NCBI RefSeq assembly: GCF_014897585.1
Contig: NZ_JABUXW010000029.1
Span: 1-51,442, forward strand
Reading direction: 5' to 3'
DNA from: Brachybacterium tyrofermentans
GTDB taxonomy: Bacteria > Actinomycetota > Actinomycetes > Actinomycetales > Dermabacteraceae
DNA: 51,442 nucleotides
Both the position numbers and the translations under genes were made by a program. Shown in pieces: positions 1-6,763 of this stretch; position 1 is the stretch's first letter, and every line of letters begins with the position of its first letter. The notes under the pieces were generated by a model. That model did not search any database. It saw nothing but the letters and a program-made list of their open reading frames with translations, and had not been told where the DNA came from.

Positions 1-9
1 CACCTTTCT

Positions 10-705
10 CTAAGCCGTCCGCCGGTCGGGACCACACCCCCATGAAATCCCGAGGTTAGTGGGCAGGATTGCGTGGAGGATCGACATGCCGTCCGGCGCG
101 GGACGTATCGAGACCCGTCGCTCGGCGACCGCTCGGGATGCGCGCTTGACAGCTGCGGCGGGGTCCAGCTCCTGTGCCCGAGCGCGAGTGGCGCGGCCCG
201 AGGCCGACGCCGTCATAGCGGGGAGCCTCCCCTCGAGCTCCTGGTCGACGAGCGCTCGATCCTCGTCGCTGAGGACGAGCACGTTCTTCGCAACTTCGGC
301 AGCCGCCCATTCGCTGATCTCGCCCTGCTCGAGGAGCTTGGTGGTGCGGGGCAGCGTCTCGACGAGGATCCGGTGGATGACCAGCTGATCCGAAGCATGT
401 TTCGGAGTGATTCTGCGGGCAAGCGCGACCTGATCCGCGACCCCTTTGCCGAGCTCCCCCCGCGCGACCCCCTGGTGCCTCTGCGCGGCGATCTGGGACT
501 CCCGGAACACGACCTCCGCGTGCGCCTGGCAGGCACCGAGCGCGCCCTTCCCCCGTTCGAGAGCCGCGATGAGGTCGATCAGGTCATGGTCCGAGGAGCT
601 CGCGAGATCCTCTCCCCGCGGGGCACGTTCGAGGAGGCCCGCGAGCTCCCTGGTCCAGGCAGACGCAGGCGAAGAGCCGGGCAGCGCCGTCACGACCGCT
701 TCCAT
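10..705 (-). CDS. DUF222-domain protein, C-terminally truncated
   Basis: The 231-residue product has the helical DUF222 region usually found at the N-terminus of actinobacterial HNH-endonuclease-like proteins, including the family-like stretch RRVSIRPAPDGMSILHAILP at about 196-215. After that the last 16 residues look unrelated and a stop follows. No HNH motif is present, and the product is about half the usual length. The start at 705 is chosen because AAGGAGGA lies 7 bases upstream of the ATG; longer starts at 741 and 849 lack such a site. DUF222 genes are often multicopy and recombine, so loss of the 3' half by rearrangement is my inference. The DNA left of about 57 is probably not original to this gene. 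It is probably non-functional, but the reading frame is intact to its stop. Confidence 0.7.
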   Translation of the reverse strand: MEAVVTALPGSSPASAWTRELAGLLERAPRGEDLASSSDHDLIDLIAALERGKGALGACQAHAEVVFRESQIAAQRHQGVARGELGKGVADQVALARRITPKHASDQLVIHRILVETLPRTTKLLEQGEISEWAAAEVAKNVLVLSDEDRALVDQELEGRLPAMTASASGRATRARAQELDPAAAVKRASRAVAERRVSIRPAPDGMSILHAILPTNLGISWGCGPDRRTA

Positions 706-832
706 GGCTCTCCTCCTTGCGTCGTCCGTCGTCGGCATCATTGCCGGGATCGAACAGCTGTTCGTTGATTCCCCTCCAGAGTGACCCTCAAAGCACCTCC
801 GAACAAGACCCCCGAGGAATTGGGGACTAATT

Positions 833-901
833 TGTGGATAACCACCCACTGTGGAGGAAAGAACTCACGCTCGTCCACTGTCGTGAATGCGCTGTGGATA
901 A
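833..901 (-). other. two perfect DnaA-box 9-mers 60 bp apart
   Basis: TGTGGATAA occurs at 833-841 and again at 893-901. On the minus strand both read TTATCCACA, the consensus DnaA box, in the same orientation and exactly 60 bp apart. A weaker relative (TGTGGAGGA) lies near 850. They sit upstream of the DUF222 gene. They could bind DnaA, or could be a motif that travels with DUF222 genes. No dnaA, dnaN or AT-rich unwinding element is nearby, so this is not called an origin. Confidence 0.5.
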
Positions 902-931
902 CTCGATGCCATCAGACGATTGCGCCCGATG

Positions 932-1086
932 AGTCAGCCAGAAGAGCCGTCAATCGAGCCCGTCAGAAGGTCCGTCGGTCGAGCCCGTCAGAAGGTCCGT
1001 CGGTCGAGCCCGACTGATGACCCGCCGGTCAAGCCCGTCAGATGACCCGCCGGTCAAGCCCGTCAGATGAGCCGCCCCTCGAGTCG
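932..1086. repeat. 25-bp tandem repeat, 5-6 copies
   Basis: Units at 962-986 and 987-1011 are identical. Those at 1012-1036, 1037-1061 and 1062-1086 are diverged, and a degenerate copy precedes at about 932-961. Each unit starts with GTCAGA or similar and ends GGTCGAGCCC or GGTCAAGCCC. The period is not a multiple of three and no convincing gene covers it. It lies in the 633-bp stretch between the DUF222 start (705) and msrA (1339). Apart from the DnaA boxes, this repeat and the msrA promoter, I see nothing else there. Confidence 0.85.
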
Positions 1087-1325
1087 CCGGAATGACCTCC
1101 GACCGCATCTCGCGGCCGGACGAAGAACCTGGATGCCGAGGAATCGCCAGGGTCACTGTGTGCGAAGTACGGCAGCGACCAGCCAGCGGACAGGCAGCGA
1201 CCACCCACCGCCCGAGAGCAGCGCGGCCGCCGACAGCACCACCGCGGCTCCCGGCCCCTCTATTCCCCGTGAACCCTCCTCGTGAGAAGCCTCCCGGCCC
1301 CCTCCCGCTCGCCCGCGCGCAGGAC

Positions 1326-1331
1326 TAGCGT
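1326..1331 (+). promoter_or_regulatory. -10 box of leaderless msrA
   Basis: TAGCGT fits the actinobacterial TANNNT -10 pattern and ends 7 bases before the msrA ATG. Transcription would therefore begin at or next to the start codon. No ribosome site is present. Confidence 0.5.
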
Positions 1332-1338
1332 GGCGCTC

Positions 1339-2034
1339 ATGTGGCAGATGATGGATCTCCTGTACGGGCACAAGAAGGACATGGTCACGCCGGAGGATGC
1401 GCTCCCCGGCCGAGACCAGTACACCTACTCCCTCGCGCGCGAGCACCTCGTGCTGGGCACCGACATGCTCGGCCCGGACTCCCCGGTCGATCCGCGCCCC
1501 TGGCCGGCCGACACCGAGGAGATCATCCTGGCCGGCGGCTGCTTCTGGGGCATCGAACGCATCGCATGGAAGACGCCCGGTGTGCACACGACCTCCTCCG
1601 GCTACGCGGGCGGCTACACGCCGCACCCCACCTACGAGGAGGTCTTCTCCGCGAAGACCGGACACACCGAGGCCGTGCGCGTCGTCTACACCGGCGGGGA
1701 CGAGACCCTGCGGGCACTGCTCTCCCAGTTCTGGGAGCAGCACGACCCCACCACGGCGAACCGCCAGGGCAACGACGTGGGCACCGAGTACCGCAGCGCC
1801 GTGTACTGGAGGACCGAAGCGCAGGGCGAGGTGGTCCGCGACTCCGCGGTCCGCTACCAGGACGCCCTCGACGCGGCCGGTCGCGGCGCCATCACCACGG
1901 AGCTGAAGCCGCTCGCGGCAGCCGGCGACGGGCGGTACTACACCGCCGAGGCCGAGCACCAGCAGTACCTCGAGAAGGTCCCGAACGGGTACTGCAACCA
2001 CGGTTTCAACGGCGTGGCCTGCTCGCTCGGCTGA
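1339..2034 (+). CDS. msrA: peptide methionine-S-sulfoxide reductase MsrA
   Basis: MsrA reduces methionine-S-sulfoxide in proteins and free methionine, using thioredoxin, and repairs oxidative damage in the cytoplasm. The 231-residue product has the catalytic motif GGCFWG with Cys68 as nucleophile, the family stretch GYAGG, the acidic/aromatic core THPTYEEV-like segment (here HPTYEEVFSAKTGHTEAV) and two C-terminal cysteines (219 and 228) suited to be resolving residues. An N-terminal extension of about 60 residues before the catalytic motif is usual for the longer actinobacterial form. The start at 1339 is chosen because a TAGCGT box lies 7 bases upstream, which suggests a leaderless message; GTG at 1330 is the alternative. 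It is monocistronic and converges on the alcohol dehydrogenase gene. Confidence 0.93.
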   Translation: MWQMMDLLYGHKKDMVTPEDALPGRDQYTYSLAREHLVLGTDMLGPDSPVDPRPWPADTEEIILAGGCFWGIERIAWKTPGVHTTSSGYAGGYTPHPTYEEVFSAKTGHTEAVRVVYTGGDETLRALLSQFWEQHDPTTANRQGNDVGTEYRSAVYWRTEAQGEVVRDSAVRYQDALDAAGRGAITTELKPLAAAGDGRYYTAEAEHQQYLEKVPNGYCNHGFNGVACSLG

Positions 2035-2059
2035 GTGACGGGCAGACGGGACACCCCGC

Positions 2060-3271
2060 TCAGCTCGGGTCGACGTCGAGGTCCGACATGTCCAGGACGA
2101 ACCGGAAGCGGACGTCACCCCGGGCAAGCCGATCGAGGGCCTCACCGACCTGTGAGGACGGGAGCACCTCGACATCGGCGACCACGCCGTGCTCCGCGCA
2201 GAATTCGAGCAGCTGCGCGGTCTTCGCCATCCCTCCGCTTCCGGCCGACGTGAGCTTCTTGCGTCCGAGCAGCAGATCCGTGGTCTCGACGGTGACGGGG
2301 CCGAGGTAGCCGACCTGCGCCAGGGTGCCGTCGAGCGCGAGCAGCTCGAGATACGGGGCGAGCTCGTGGGAGACGGCCACGGTGTCGACGATGACGTCGA
2401 ATCGTCCCCGCGCCGCGGCCATCGCCGGCCCGTCGCCGGAGACCAGGAGATCCGCAGCCCCGAGCTGCCGAGCATCCTCAAGCTTCCCCGCTGAACGACT
2501 GATGACGGTGGTCTCGGCGCCGAGCGCCGTGGCCAGCTTGACCGCGAGATGCCCGAGCCCTCCCAGACCCACCACGGCGACACGCACTCCCGGCCCGACC
2601 TCGAGCGCCGTCAACGGCTCCCAGACGGTGATCCCCGCACACAGCAGAGGTGCTGCGGCGCTCGGATCCAGACCCTCCGGCACGCGGTGGGCGAACTCCT
2701 CGCGCACGACGTACTCGCGCGCATATGCCCCGAGGGTGGGCCTCCCGTCCCGTCGATCCACTCCCCCGTACGTCAGCGTGGGGAACTCCCGGCAGAAGTT
2801 CTCCTGCCCGGCGGTGCACATGTCGCAGACGAGGCATGCGTCGACGATGTTGCCGACCGCGACGACGTCCCCGATCGCGAAGCGCTGGACCTCCGGACCG
2901 ATCTCGGTCACGACACCGATGAACTCGTGGCCGGGGACCAGGGGAACCGAGGAGCCACCATCCGTCGCCTCCGCAGTCTCATCCGCAGCCGCGGCCGCCG
3001 CCGCACTCGCGCCCGCAGCCTCATCCCCGCCCGCGCTCCTACCCCCGTGATCGCGCAGGGCGTGGAGGTCGCTATGGCAGACGCCGCAGTAGTCGACGCG
3101 CACGGCGACGTCGTCTGCCCGCAGATCGCGGCGCTCCACCGCCTCCCGGTGCAGCGTCGCGCGGGCGCCTGCGGCTGCGTGCTCCGCAGCAGACCCATCC
3201 GCCGCAGACCCGTCCGGAGCAGACCCCTCTGCGGCTGATCGGTGGGCCACCCATCCCTGAGTACTTCGCAT
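2060..3271 (-). CDS. zinc-dependent alcohol dehydrogenase (MDR family)
   Basis: A cytoplasmic NAD(P)-dependent medium-chain alcohol dehydrogenase of 403 residues. Visible features are the catalytic-zinc region YCGVCHSDLH (about 61-70) and GHE (114-116), four structural-zinc cysteines at about 146, 149, 152 and 160, and the Rossmann motif VGLGGLGHLAVKLA. Two low-complexity insertions are unusual: an Ala/Ser/Gly/Asp run at about 12-36, and about 30 residues (77-107) rich in Ala, Gly and Glu between the zinc motif and the conserved PLVPGHE. The ATG at 3271 is chosen because AGGAGA lies 5 bases upstream; an upstream start at 3286 would swallow that site. It is transcribed away from the TetR gene, whose paired operators flank its promoter. 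The substrate is not predictable from sequence; the YahK/AdhC-type cinnamyl-alcohol dehydrogenase branch fits best. Confidence 0.88.
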   Translation of the reverse strand: MRSTQGWVAHRSAAEGSAPDGSAADGSAAEHAAAGARATLHREAVERRDLRADDVAVRVDYCGVCHSDLHALRDHGGRSAGGDEAAGASAAAAAAADETAEATDGGSSVPLVPGHEFIGVVTEIGPEVQRFAIGDVVAVGNIVDACLVCDMCTAGQENFCREFPTLTYGGVDRRDGRPTLGAYAREYVVREEFAHRVPEGLDPSAAAPLLCAGITVWEPLTALEVGPGVRVAVVGLGGLGHLAVKLATALGAETTVISRSAGKLEDARQLGAADLLVSGDGPAMAAARGRFDVIVDTVAVSHELAPYLELLALDGTLAQVGYLGPVTVETTDLLLGRKKLTSAGSGGMAKTAQLLEFCAEHGVVADVEVLPSSQVGEALDRLARGDVRFRFVLDMSDLDVDPS

Positions 3272-3284
3272 CGTCTCTCCTAAC

Positions 3285-3346
3285 AACAGACTGTTCGGTC
3301 TGCTTTAGTGTGCGACCCCGGGACGCCGAAGTCAAACAAACTGTTC
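3285..3346. promoter_or_regulatory. divergent promoter with two related operators
   Basis: The 12-base element AACARACTGTTC occurs at 3285-3296 and 3335-3346, 50 bp apart on the same strand. The first copy is part of a palindrome, CAGAC-N6-GTCTG, at 3287-3302. For the minus-strand dehydrogenase I read -35 TTGACT (3335-3330), a 17-base spacer and -10 CACACT (3312-3307). One operator thus overlaps the -35 box and the other lies at the transcription start. On the plus strand the second operator lies just upstream of the TetR -10 box. This arrangement fits repression of both genes by the TetR protein. The binding itself is inference. Confidence 0.65.
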
Positions 3347-3353
3347 TGTTGCG

Positions 3354-3359
3354 TATCGT
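3354..3359 (+). promoter_or_regulatory. -10 box of leaderless tetR gene
   Basis: TATCGT ends 6 bases before the ATG of the TetR gene. This is the same spacing as at several other genes in this window, so the message is probably leaderless. Confidence 0.5.
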
Positions 3360-3365
3360 GGAAGC

Positions 3366-3968
3366 ATGCAGACCGGATCACGACCGACCAAGGTGCTGAC
3401 CGCACGAGGTGCCGCGACCCGGCAGCGCATCGTCGACGCTGCCACGGAGGAGTTCGCGCAGCACGGCATCGCCGGTGCGCGCGTGGAGCGCATCGTCGCA
3501 GCCGCCCGCACCAACAAAGCGCAGCTCTACGACTACTTCGGGAACAAGGACGGCCTGTTCGACGCGATCTTCCGGGACTCCCTGGAGCGGATCGTGGAAG
3601 TGGTCCCGATCGACTCCTCGGACCTCCCGGATTGGGCCGTGCGCCTCTACGACGAGTACGTGGAGCAGCCGTCACTCATCCGACTGGCCACCTGGACCCG
3701 CCTCGAGCGTCGACCCGAAGGTCACCTCGTCGAGGACGCCGACCGGCTGGACGACCGCAAGCTGGCCTTCATCGCCGACGGCCAGGCGGCGGGGACGATA
3801 TGTGCCGGCGACCCGTTCGACATCATGGCGATGGTCATCAGCATGTCCATGGCCTGGTCACCGGTCAGCACCGTCTATGCCGCGACCTCCGCCGAGCCGA
3901 CGACGGTCCACGACGCCCGTCGCGAGCTCCTGCGCGACTGCGTCCGCAGAGCGGTCATGACCGGCTGA
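3366..3968 (+). CDS. TetR/AcrR-family transcriptional regulator
   Basis: A 200-residue one-component repressor. The N-terminal helix-turn-helix is clear: TRQRIVDAATEEFAQHGIAG followed by VERIVAAARTNKAQLYDYFGNKDGLFDAIF (about 18-70), which matches the TetR DNA-binding domain including the YxYFxxKxxL signature. The C-terminal part (about 80-200) is a helical ligand-binding and dimerisation domain with no recognisable effector signature. It is divergent from the alcohol dehydrogenase gene and separated from it by 94 bp holding two related operators. The most likely role is control of that dehydrogenase and of itself. A -10 box 6 bases before the ATG suggests a leaderless message. The effector is unknown, but an aldehyde, alcohol or electrophile would fit the partner. 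Confidence 0.9.
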   Translation: MQTGSRPTKVLTARGAATRQRIVDAATEEFAQHGIAGARVERIVAAARTNKAQLYDYFGNKDGLFDAIFRDSLERIVEVVPIDSSDLPDWAVRLYDEYVEQPSLIRLATWTRLERRPEGHLVEDADRLDDRKLAFIADGQAAGTICAGDPFDIMAMVISMSMAWSPVSTVYAATSAEPTTVHDARRELLRDCVRRAVMTG

Positions 3969-4008
3969 CGGCCCCGCGGCCCCGTGGCCCGCGCCGTTCA
4001 CGGCGGAG

Positions 4009-4602
<594 letters not shown>

Positions 4603-4609
4603 GCCGACC

Positions 4610-4615
4610 ACGGTA
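4610..4615 (-). promoter_or_regulatory. -10 box of leaderless ArsD-like gene
   Basis: On the minus strand TACCGT ends 7 bases before the ATG at 4602, matching the TANNNT pattern at other leaderless starts here. Confidence 0.45.
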
Positions 4616-4671
4616 GCGCTCCGGGCGGCACCGCGGAGGGCGGGTTCACGCCGCGACAGGGCCGGGGCGGA

Positions 4672-5769
4672 TCAGCACAGCACGCGGCGCGCCGTCCGGA
4701 GCCAGGCCTCGCCCTCTGCCAGATAGCCGAGCCGGCCGAGATGGACGCCCGTTGTCGCGCGTTCGAGATGCGCCCAGGCCAGGGCTCTCTCCGGGTCCAG
4801 TCCGACGCGCCGCGCCAGGCGCTCGGCGAGCTCAGCGTGCCAGCGACGGCCGGCACCCGGCCCGTCGGTGCGGTCGAGATCGTCGATGACCTGCCGGTGG
4901 TCGCGCAGCGCGACCCCGAGGTCGTACTCGGGCTCGCAGAGGAAGCCGTCGGGGTCGATGAGCACGTGCGTGTCGCCGCGTTGCAGCACGTTCGCGGGAT
5001 GCGGGTCGCCGTGGACGACCACCTGATGCTGTGACGGCGACTCGATGAGATCGAGTGCGAGCATCCGGGCTCGGCCGAGCACCTCGGCGTGGAGCGGGGA
5101 TCCTGGAGCGCCGGCCGCGAGGGCGCCGTCGAGGATCGCCAGCAGGGAGCGCGCCTTCTGCGATGGGGCGAAGGGTCGCCCGACGTCGAGCGGGACCTCC
5201 CAGGCCTGCAGCAGCAGGTCACCGAGCAGATCGGTCTGGGCGATGGGATCGGGGACGGTCTGCGGGAGCATCGGGCCGAGCTTCTCGAGCAGCATCGCGT
5301 CTCGCTCCCCGTCGTGGGCGATCAGCCGGACGTAGCCGTGACCGTCCGCCGCCGCCAGGATCCGGGCCTGCTGGGCCACATCGGCTCCCCCACCCCCGAA
5401 CTTCACGACGAAACTGCCGGTCGTCTGGAGGCCGCAGCCCGTGGGGGCGTCGGAGGGTCCACGGGGGCCGACGGGTCCCGACCGACGCTCCACCTCGAGC
5501 ACCGGCAGTCCGGCGCCCGCCAGATGCACATGCCGGACCTCCAGGCCCCAGTGCGCCAGCACGCCGTGCAGACGGTCGGGGAACTCGGAGACCAGGTCAC
5601 GAGCCCACTCCAGGGAGGCCCAGGGCCGGGACCGCAGGAGCGCGACGACCTGCTGCGGGGTCGTGGCGACAGGATCCGGGGTCGTCGCGACAGGATCCGG
5701 GGCCGTCGCGACAGGGTCCGGGGTCGTGGCGGCAGGATCCGAGGTCACGACGACACGCTCCGGGGTCAC
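4672..5769 (-). CDS. streptomycin 6-kinase/hydroxyurea phosphotransferase-like kinase
   Basis: An aminoglycoside-phosphotransferase-fold kinase of 365 residues. The catalytic loop VVHGDPHPANVL and the metal-binding segment LIDPDGFLCEPEYDLGVALR are characteristic of the APH(6)/hydroxyurea phosphotransferase branch. The substrate cannot be read from sequence, and a resistance role is not implied. Residues about 9-37 are a Pro/Asp/Thr/Val repeat of 7-residue units (T-P-D-P-V-A-T) encoded by 21-bp tandem repeats, unusual for this family. The GTG start at 5769 overlaps the TGA of the upstream GntR gene (GTGA), so the two are translationally coupled. Coupling to the regulator of a sialic-acid locus is odd; either it is unrelated cargo or the kinase acts on an amino sugar. 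The latter is speculation. Confidence 0.8.
   Translation of the reverse strand: MTPERVVVTSDPAATTPDPVATAPDPVATTPDPVATTPQQVVALLRSRPWASLEWARDLVSEFPDRLHGVLAHWGLEVRHVHLAGAGLPVLEVERRSGPVGPRGPSDAPTGCGLQTTGSFVVKFGGGGADVAQQARILAAADGHGYVRLIAHDGERDAMLLEKLGPMLPQTVPDPIAQTDLLGDLLLQAWEVPLDVGRPFAPSQKARSLLAILDGALAAGAPGSPLHAEVLGRARMLALDLIESPSQHQVVVHGDPHPANVLQRGDTHVLIDPDGFLCEPEYDLGVALRDHRQVIDDLDRTDGPGAGRRWHAELAERLARRVGLDPERALAWAHLERATTGVHLGRLGYLAEGEAWLRTARRVLC
5660..5743. repeat. 21-bp tandem repeat, 4 copies, within the kinase gene
   Basis: Units at 5660-5680, 5681-5701, 5702-5722 and 5723-5743 differ at only a few bases. The period is seven codons and encodes the repetitive N-terminal extension of the minus-strand kinase. 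Confidence 0.9.
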
Positions 5770-6488
5770 CCCGCCGAGGCCGACGCGGCCGCGCGGCCGG
5801 CGGCGTCGAGAGTGCGACCCAAGGGCCGGTAGTGCTCGTGGACGGCGTCGCGATAGGCGTCCGCGTCCCCCGCCTCGAGGGCGGTGAGCATCGCCTGGTG
5901 CGCGTCGACGGTGACCAGGATGTCCTCGGACTGCACGATCTCCAGCAGGGGCACCGCCGTCGTGTGGATCTCCCAGAAAGCCTGCGCGAGCTGGCGCAGC
6001 AGACCGTTGGGCAGCCGCGAGAACAGGGCGCCGTGGAAGGCCGCGTCCGCCTCCGGGAAGGGCCGGCCGGTGCTGGCGAGCACGCGCATCTCCTCCACGA
6101 GGCTCTCGAGGTCGGGGTTCGTGGTGCCGCGGTAGATCTCGACGAGCTGATCCGTGACGGAGAGGTCGATGGCGATGCGCAGCTCCACCACCTCGCGCAG
6201 GGCCCGCAGATCATTGCCGTCGTCCAGCCGCGCCCGGAACAGCAGTCCGTTCACGAGCGGGGCGAGGGACAGCTGGCCCACGAAGGTGCCGTGACCATGC
6301 CGCACCTCGACGATGTCCAGGGAGGCCAGCGTGCGCATCGCCTCCCGGACCGAGGAGCGCGAGATCTCCAGCCGTTCGCACAGGGCGGTCTCCGTGGGCA
6401 TCGGGTCCCCCGGCACCATGCCCTCCGCCAGGATCAGATCCTGGATGCGGTCGACGGCGCTGTTGCCAGCTCCCTTGGTTCGAGCCAT
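5766..6488 (-). CDS. nanR: GntR/FadR-family (FCD) regulator, probable sialic-acid repressor
   Basis: A 240-residue GntR-type regulator. Residues about 8-75 form the winged helix (PMPTETALCERLEISRSSVR then EAMRTLASLDIVEVRHGHGTFV). The remainder is an FCD ligand domain whose metal-binding residues fit D/R-x-x-x-H patterns (AAFHGALF; VDAHQAML; VHEHYRPL). The ATG at 6488 has GGGAGGAC upstream; longer starts lack one. It diverges from the sialic-acid import and catabolism genes, and a 21-bp palindrome lies at the start point of their promoter. A role like that of NanR, which senses sialic acid or a derivative, follows from position and family. The symbol is by analogy, and orthology to known NanR proteins has not been tested. 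It is coupled by a 4-base overlap to the kinase gene downstream. Confidence 0.78.
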   Translation of the reverse strand: MARTKGAGNSAVDRIQDLILAEGMVPGDPMPTETALCERLEISRSSVREAMRTLASLDIVEVRHGHGTFVGQLSLAPLVNGLLFRARLDDGNDLRALREVVELRIAIDLSVTDQLVEIYRGTTNPDLESLVEEMRVLASTGRPFPEADAAFHGALFSRLPNGLLRQLAQAFWEIHTTAVPLLEIVQSEDILVTVDAHQAMLTALEAGDADAYRDAVHEHYRPLGRTLDAAGRAAASASAG

Positions 6489-6511
6489 CTCGTTGTCCTC
6501 CCCCGGTGCAC

Positions 6512-6527
6512 CGTCACCTCTGTGACG
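6512..6527. promoter_or_regulatory. palindrome upstream of the GntR gene
   Basis: CGTCAC at 6512-6517 and GTGACG at 6522-6527 form a perfect inverted repeat with a 4-base spacer. It lies 24 bases before the regulator start codon. It could be an autoregulatory operator or a leader hairpin. It does not match the palindrome at 6647-6667. Confidence 0.4.
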
Positions 6528-6633
6528 CATGCCCCATCATGCCGTGCGCACCCGTCGAACCTCAGATCGGACGGATGGTCACTGCTGCGTATCGGTATCC
6601 GGTCCCGTGGTGGCGATCAGTGATCGATTCCTG

Positions 6634-6667
6634 TACTGTCCCGGTCATCAGACATCATACGTCTGAT
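6634..6667 (+). promoter_or_regulatory. promoter and operator of the sialic-acid operon
   Basis: TACTGT at 6634-6639 is a TANNNT -10 candidate. Seven bases beyond it begins a palindrome with perfect 7-base arms, ATCAGAC (6647-6653) and GTCTGAT (6661-6667), around a 7-base spacer. The operator would cover the transcription start, so a bound GntR dimer would block initiation. No clear -35 box was seen. The rest of the 275-bp spacer (6489-6763) shows only the smaller palindrome near 6512 and a leader of about 115 bases. Confidence 0.6.
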
Positions 6668-6763
6668 CTTCGCAGCGTGGCGGACATCGTCGAACTGCGA
6701 GGACGGCGTTCCCCCGACCCTGGCGCGACATGCGTCCGGACCACCCCTTGAAGGGATGCATCA

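Noticed and set aside
833..901. DnaA boxes as a replication origin
   Set aside because: Only two perfect boxes, no AT-rich unwinding region, and no dnaA, dnaN or gyrase genes close by.
932..1086. Regular 25-bp repeats as a possible CRISPR array
   Set aside because: The copies are directly adjacent with no spacers, and no cas genes are nearby.
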